This document shows, piece by piece, positions 59,966-64,000 of a DNA stretch of 64,000 nt. Origin of the DNA: Roseburia_C sp900315735. Lineage in GTDB: Bacteria; Bacillota; Clostridia; Lachnospirales; Lachnospiraceae. The stretch lies in NCBI GenBank assembly GCA_052118425.1, contig JBQKHF010000016.1; one strand, written 5' to 3'. Numbering within the stretch: the stretch's first letter is position 1; every line of letters begins with the position of its first letter. The notes beneath the pieces were generated by a model. It was not told the origin of the DNA. It worked only from the letters and a program-made list of their open reading frames with translations, and made no database searches. The translations under genes were made by a program, and so were the position numbers.

Positions 59966-61922
59966 TCCCGTTCTCTTCTTTTTTACTCTCTTCTTTTTCC
60001 TTCTTTTCTTCATCCGGATCCGGCAGACCTTTTAACTCGCGGAATATCTTCATGAATTCCTTACCGGTAATATTTTCATGCTCATATAAGTAATCCGCAA
60101 TATGATCTAATACTTCACGATTCTCTTCTAACAGACGATATGCTTCCTGATAGCAGTTGTGAATCATGGTACGGACTTCCTCATCAATCTGTGCTGCTGT
60201 CTCATCGCCGCAATTTAAATGCGCTGCACCATCCAGATATGCATTATCTACGGAAGCCAGGCTCATCATGCCGAATTTATCGGACATACCAAACTGTGTA
60301 ATCATTGCTCTTGCAATCTTGGTTGCACTTTCAATATCATTGGCTGCTCCACTGGTAGCAGAATGGAATACCAGTTCCTCTGCCGCACGACCTGCCATAT
60401 AGGTAGTTATCTTGGCAATCAATTCGTCCTTGGTCTCAAGGAACTTCTCTTCTTCCGGTGTCTGCAGGGTGTATCCCAAGGCACCCATGGTTCTTGGTAC
60501 AATGGTAATCTTCTGTACCGGTTCGGTATTCTTCTGTAATGCAGTAACCATTGCATGACCTACCTCATGATAAGATACTATCTTCTTCTCATGGTCACTC
60601 ATGGCACGGTCTTTCTTCTCTTTTCCACCAACTGCTACGATTTCAAAGGCTTCAAACAAATCACTCTGATTTACAAATTTACGATTATGTTTTACTGCAT
60701 TAATAGCTGCTTCATTAATCATATTTGCAAGGTCGGATCCAACCAGTCCTGCACTTGCCAATGCGATTGCTTCCAAATCTACGGATTCATCCATATGCAC
60801 ATCCTTGGAATGTACCTTCAGTGTCTCAAGACGTCCCTTTAAATCCGGTTTATCTACAATAATTCTACGGTCAAATCGACCCGGACGAAGCAACGCTTTA
60901 TCCAGTACCTCCGGACGGTTTGTGGCTGCCAGAACCAAAAGTCCCTTTGAAGTATCAAATCCATCCATCTCTGCCAGCAACTGGTTCAAAGTCTGCTCAC
61001 GCTCGTCATTTCCACCGCCGAATCTGCTGTCACGGCTCTTACCAATTGCATCAATCTCGTCAATAAATATGATACATGGTGCCTGTTTCTGGGCATCCTT
61101 AAACAAATCTCTTACTCTGGATGCACCGACACCTACAAACATTTCTACGAAATCAGAACCAGCCAGTGAGAAGAACGGAACATTAGCTTCTCCGGCAACT
61201 GCCTTTGCCAGTAAAGTTTTACCGGTTCCAGGAGGTCCTACAAGCAGAGCTCCTTTCGGAAGCTTCGCTCCGATTTCACGGTATTTCTTCGGATTATGCA
61301 GGAAATCTACTACTTCCTGTAAAGATTCTTTTGCTTCATCCTGTCCGGCAACATCCTTAAATGTTACACCGGTTGTCTTCTCTACATATACCTTTGCATT
61401 GCTCTTGCCAACGCCCATCATTCCATTGCCGGCACGTTTCATGACTGCACCGAAAATAATCCAGATAATGATTAACGGAAGCACAATACTTAAAATATTA
61501 AATACCCATGCTGATGTATTATTCGGAATATATCCATCAATCTCTACATTATGCTTATTTAAAAGGTCTAATAAATCATCATCGTTAATAAATCCGGTAT
61601 AATAGGTCATCTTTACCAGAGTCGAATCATCTGACTTCGGTGTGATATTATACTGGTTTGCGCCTACTTCAACCTTTTCTACCTTATCATCCTTTACCAT
61701 CTGGATAAATTCCGTGTAGGTAATCTGCTTGGATGTCATATCTGTGCTGCAGCGGTTTAAAAGGCTCATAAAGAACAGTGTCACAAGGGTAATAATGACA
61801 AATGCCAGTATCATCTGGCCATTGCCACCCTTTTTATCTCCATTCTGGTTATTGTTTCCATTATTCTGGTTATTATTTCCACCATTTTGATTATTATTTC
61901 CATTATTAAACAGGTTATCCAT
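59955..61922 (-). CDS. ftsH: ATP-dependent zinc metalloprotease FtsH
   Basis: 655 residues from the ATG at 61922 (CGGAGGA site). An unusual N-terminal segment of about 30 residues is almost all Asn, Gln and Gly. Membrane helix ~35-58, external domain ~60-125, and second helix ~130-152 follow. AAA domain: Walker A G-P-P-G-T-G-K-T near 226, Walker B I-I-F-I-D-E-I-D near 280. Protease domain with H-E-V-G-H near 448. It degrades misfolded membrane and regulatory proteins. The tail is highly charged. Confidence 0.95.
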   Translation of the reverse strand: MDNLFNNGNNNQNGGNNNQNNGNNNQNGDKKGGNGQMILAFVIITLVTLFFMSLLNRCSTDMTSKQITYTEFIQMVKDDKVEKVEVGANQYNITPKSDDSTLVKMTYYTGFINDDDLLDLLNKHNVEIDGYIPNNTSAWVFNILSIVLPLIIIWIIFGAVMKRAGNGMMGVGKSNAKVYVEKTTGVTFKDVAGQDEAKESLQEVVDFLHNPKKYREIGAKLPKGALLVGPPGTGKTLLAKAVAGEANVPFFSLAGSDFVEMFVGVGASRVRDLFKDAQKQAPCIIFIDEIDAIGKSRDSRFGGGNDEREQTLNQLLAEMDGFDTSKGLLVLAATNRPEVLDKALLRPGRFDRRIIVDKPDLKGRLETLKVHSKDVHMDESVDLEAIALASAGLVGSDLANMINEAAINAVKHNRKFVNQSDLFEAFEIVAVGGKEKKDRAMSDHEKKIVSYHEVGHAMVTALQKNTEPVQKITIVPRTMGALGYTLQTPEEEKFLETKDELIAKITTYMAGRAAEELVFHSATSGAANDIESATKIARAMITQFGMSDKFGMMSLASVDNAYLDGAAHLNCGDETAAQIDEEVRTMIHNCYQEAYRLLEENREVLDHIADYLYEHENITGKEFMKIFRELKGLPDPDEEKKEKEESKKEENGNDV

Positions 61923-62074
61923 TGTATCCTCCGTATATGATTCTCGAAAATCTCCCAAAATATAGTTCTTATTATATGTAATCTGCCCCGATAAATCAAT
62001 AATAAGTCTGTTAAGTTTTCCTTACTTTTCTAAATATTTTATAAATTTTTGTGGATTTATTTTTACTGTCGTTG

Positions 62075-62080
62075 TATAAT
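62075..62080 (+). promoter_or_regulatory. Likely pyrG -10 element
   Basis: TATAAT 94 bases upstream of the ATG with a poor -35 (TGGATT at 62052-62057, 17 bases away). Confidence 0.45.
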
Positions 62081-62102
62081 AGACTGAGTTTGAGAAAAAA
62101 TG

Positions 62103-62130
62103 AGACCGACGGCGCATTCACTGTCGGTCT
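62103..62130 (+). promoter_or_regulatory. Leader hairpin of pyrG
   Basis: AGACCGAC (62103-62110) and GTCGGTCT (62123-62130) pair around a 12-base loop in the leader. The following sequence is only weakly T-rich, so it may be a poor attenuator. B. subtilis pyrG is controlled by attenuation with reiterative G addition; no G run is present at the predicted start here. Confidence 0.4.
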
Positions 62131-62173
62131 ATCTAAGTTTTAACCATATACACACATTTAAGGAGGAACTACC

Positions 62174-63784
62174 ATGCCTGTAAAATACGTCTTTGTCACC
62201 GGTGGAGTTGTTTCCGGTCTCGGAAAAGGCATTACTGCTGCATCACTTGGCCGTCTGTTAAAAGCCAGAGGCTACAAGGTTACCATGCAGAAATTTGACC
62301 CGTACATCAATATTGACCCGGGTACCATGAACCCAATCCAGCACGGTGAAGTTTTCGTTACCGATGATGGAGCGGAAACCGATCTGGATTTAGGTCACTA
62401 TGAGCGTTTTATCGACGAAAGTCTTACCAAGAACTCTAACGTTACTACCGGAAAGGTTTACTGGTCTGTACTTCAGAAAGAACGTCGTGGAGACTTCGGT
62501 GGAGGTACCGTTCAGGTAATTCCACATATTACCAATGAAATCAAGAGCCGTTTCTACCGTAACTTTACTTCCAACGATACCCATATTGCCATCATTGAAG
62601 TAGGTGGTACTGTCGGAGATATCGAAAGCCAGCCTTTCTTAGAGTCCATCAGACAGTTCCAGCATGAAGTCGGACATGAAAATGCTATTCTGATTCATGT
62701 AACACTGATTCCTTATATTAAGGCATCCGGTGAATTAAAGACCAAACCAACACAGTCCAGCGTAAAAGAATTACAGGGAATGGGTATCCAGCCGGATATT
62801 ATCGTATGCCGTTCCGAGCATCCTTTAGATCAGGGCTTAAAAGACAAGATTGCTTTATTCTGTAACGTGCCAAATGACCATGTACTGCAGAATCTTGACG
62901 TAGAATATCTCTACGAAGCACCGCTTGCCATGGAAAAAGAAAATTTAGCAAAGGTTGCCTGTGATTCTCTTCACCTGCCATGTCCGGAGCCGGATTTAAA
63001 AGACTGGACCGATATGGTAGAAGCATTACGCAATCCGATTCAGGAAGTAAATATCTCCTTAGTTGGAAAATACACACAGCTTCATGATGCCTATATCTCT
63101 GTTGTAGAAGCATTAAAGCATGGTGGAATTGCAGAACGTGCAACCGTTAATTTAAACTGGGTAGATTCCGAATTATTAAATGATGAAAATGCAGAAGAAA
63201 TTCTTGGTGATTCCGATGGAATCATCGTACCGGGTGGTTTCGGCGACCGTGGTGTAGAAGGAATGATTACTGCTGCAAAATATGCAAGAGAACACAAAGT
63301 TCCATATCTTGGACTCTGTCTTGGTATGCAGGTTGCTATCATTGAATATGCAAGACATGTCTGCAAACTCAATGATGCCCACAGTATTGAATTAGACCCG
63401 AATACCACACATCCTGTCATCGCTCTGATGCCGGATCAGGATGGTGTTGAAGATATCGGAGGAACCTTACGGCTTGGTTCTTATCCATGTGTTCTGGATA
63501 CCGCTTCCCTTGCTTATCAGGTTTACGGTGAGGAAACCATTCATGAAAGACATCGTCACAGATACGAAGTAAACAATGATTACCGTAACATTCTTACCGA
63601 AAACGGTATGAAGCTGTGTGGTCTTTCTCCGGACGGACGTATCGTAGAAATGGTAGAAATTCCTGGACATCCTTGGTTCGTTGCAACCCAGGCTCATCCG
63701 GAATTAAAATCCAGACCTAACCGTCCACATCCTTTATTCAAAGGCTTCATTAAAGCAGCTACTGAAATTAAAAAGCAGAAATAA
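62174..63784 (+). CDS. pyrG: CTP synthase
   Basis: 536 residues, the usual length. It aminates UTP to CTP using glutamine. The synthetase domain (~1-265) starts with Y-V-F-V-T-G-G-V-V-S-G-L-G-K-G. The glutamine amidotransferase domain has Cys in G-L-C-L-G-M-Q near residue 382 and the His/Glu pair in A-T-Q-A-H-P-E near 511. AGGAGG precedes the start. Divergent from ftsH; ended by a strong hairpin. Confidence 0.96.
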   Translation: MPVKYVFVTGGVVSGLGKGITAASLGRLLKARGYKVTMQKFDPYINIDPGTMNPIQHGEVFVTDDGAETDLDLGHYERFIDESLTKNSNVTTGKVYWSVLQKERRGDFGGGTVQVIPHITNEIKSRFYRNFTSNDTHIAIIEVGGTVGDIESQPFLESIRQFQHEVGHENAILIHVTLIPYIKASGELKTKPTQSSVKELQGMGIQPDIIVCRSEHPLDQGLKDKIALFCNVPNDHVLQNLDVEYLYEAPLAMEKENLAKVACDSLHLPCPEPDLKDWTDMVEALRNPIQEVNISLVGKYTQLHDAYISVVEALKHGGIAERATVNLNWVDSELLNDENAEEILGDSDGIIVPGGFGDRGVEGMITAAKYAREHKVPYLGLCLGMQVAIIEYARHVCKLNDAHSIELDPNTTHPVIALMPDQDGVEDIGGTLRLGSYPCVLDTASLAYQVYGEETIHERHRHRYEVNNDYRNILTENGMKLCGLSPDGRIVEMVEIPGHPWFVATQAHPELKSRPNRPHPLFKGFIKAATEIKKQK

Positions 63785-63794
63785 GCTTTCTAAA

Positions 63795-63844
63795 AAACAG
63801 CCTGTGATTTTCATAGATTTTGAAAATCACAGGCTGTTTCTTTT
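63795..63844. terminator. Terminator of pyrG, probably bidirectional
   Basis: A 19-base stem beginning AAACAGCCTGTGATTTTCA with a 7-base loop and a T run on the plus side. A residues on the other side would also serve the minus-strand gene ending at 63871. Confidence 0.9.
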
Positions 63845-63870
63845 ACTAAGCATTTGTAAAACTACACGAC

Positions 63871-64000
63871 CTACTTTCTTCCTCCGTCCAGGAAACGCAT
63901 CTCTCCCTCTTCCTCTTCTTCCGGTTTCGAGAAACCAATCATTCTCTCCTTTTCTCCATTTAAAAGGCGCAGGCACTGCGGACAAAGTGTTCCAAAAGTA
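63871..64000 (-). CDS. C-terminal fragment of a gene running off the window
   Basis: Only 42 residues are visible, ending M-R-F-L-D-G-G-R-K before TAG at 63873-63871. The fragment contains C-P-Q-C, a likely half zinc-binding site, followed by an acidic run (K-P-E-E-E-E-E-G-E). Too short to assign. The reading frame is open to the window edge. Confidence 0.5.
   Translation of the reverse strand, partial: TFGTLCPQCLRLLNGEKERMIGFSKPEEEEEGEMRFLDGGRK

Overview
The window looks like a chromosomal segment from a Gram-positive, low-to-mid GC clostridium, most likely a Lachnospiraceae member. The pointers are strong AGGAGG-type ribosome sites, the HprK/RapZ/WhiA/Crh set of Firmicutes, a class III glutamine synthetase, FtsEX with an M23 hydrolase, and a family-typical programmed frameshift in prfB. 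Nearly every gene lies on the minus strand. I see no rRNA, CRISPR array, insertion sequence or prophage. There is one tRNA, tRNA-Gln(CUG).

Layout. 0.1-8.3 kb: tex, small membrane proteins, a mini HExxH protein, glpK, hom and an ACT-domain gene. 8.4-13.7 kb: a module like B. subtilis YdjGHI (TPM, zinc-ribbon and SPFH proteins) without PspA but with an extra zinc-ribbon membrane protein, then prfB. 13.8-18.8 kb: ftsE-ftsX-M23 hydrolase-ctpA, a 54-residue membrane ORF, and an AlkD-like glycosylase. 18.9-22.3 kb: a CdaR regulator, YitT, a TagA/WecG-type glycosyltransferase, and a 640-base gene-free stretch holding a dense DnaA-box cluster. 22.3-31.9 kb: a galactoside locus (aldo/keto reductase, split LacL/LacM beta-galactosidase, two ABC permeases, a solute-binding lipoprotein, an AraC-type membrane sensor). 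The last two carry single-base frameshifts in homopolymers. 32-41 kb: a NlpC/P60 hydrolase with WalR-like boxes, trxB, yjfB, ridA, cvfB, a thioesterase, tRNA-Gln, yigZ and a class A PBP. 41-45 kb: a nitrogen cluster glnN-glnK-amt. 45.3-49.4 kb: the most unusual part. A beta-helix/double CbbX-type AAA+ ATPase and an AT-rich, weakly PBECR4-like gene are each preceded by a promoter, a structured leader and an intrinsic terminator. 49.5-62 kb: a long co-directional series fba, lipid kinase, crh, whiA, rapZ, murB, M18 aminopeptidase, hprK, MCP, uvrC, ftsH (listed left to right; transcribed right to left). pyrG is divergent, and the window ends inside a partial gene.

Two intergenic repeat families are shared between distant sites: a 129-base element (two copies, 3 differences) and a 58-base element (two identical copies plus a 22-base core at a third site). 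Both sit just downstream of genes or terminators and in the same orientation relative to the genes. The best candidates for something undescribed are the AAA+/beta-helix locus with its leader RNA, the attenuated PBECR4-like gene beside it, the off-gene DnaA-box cluster, and the PspA-less YdjGHI module.
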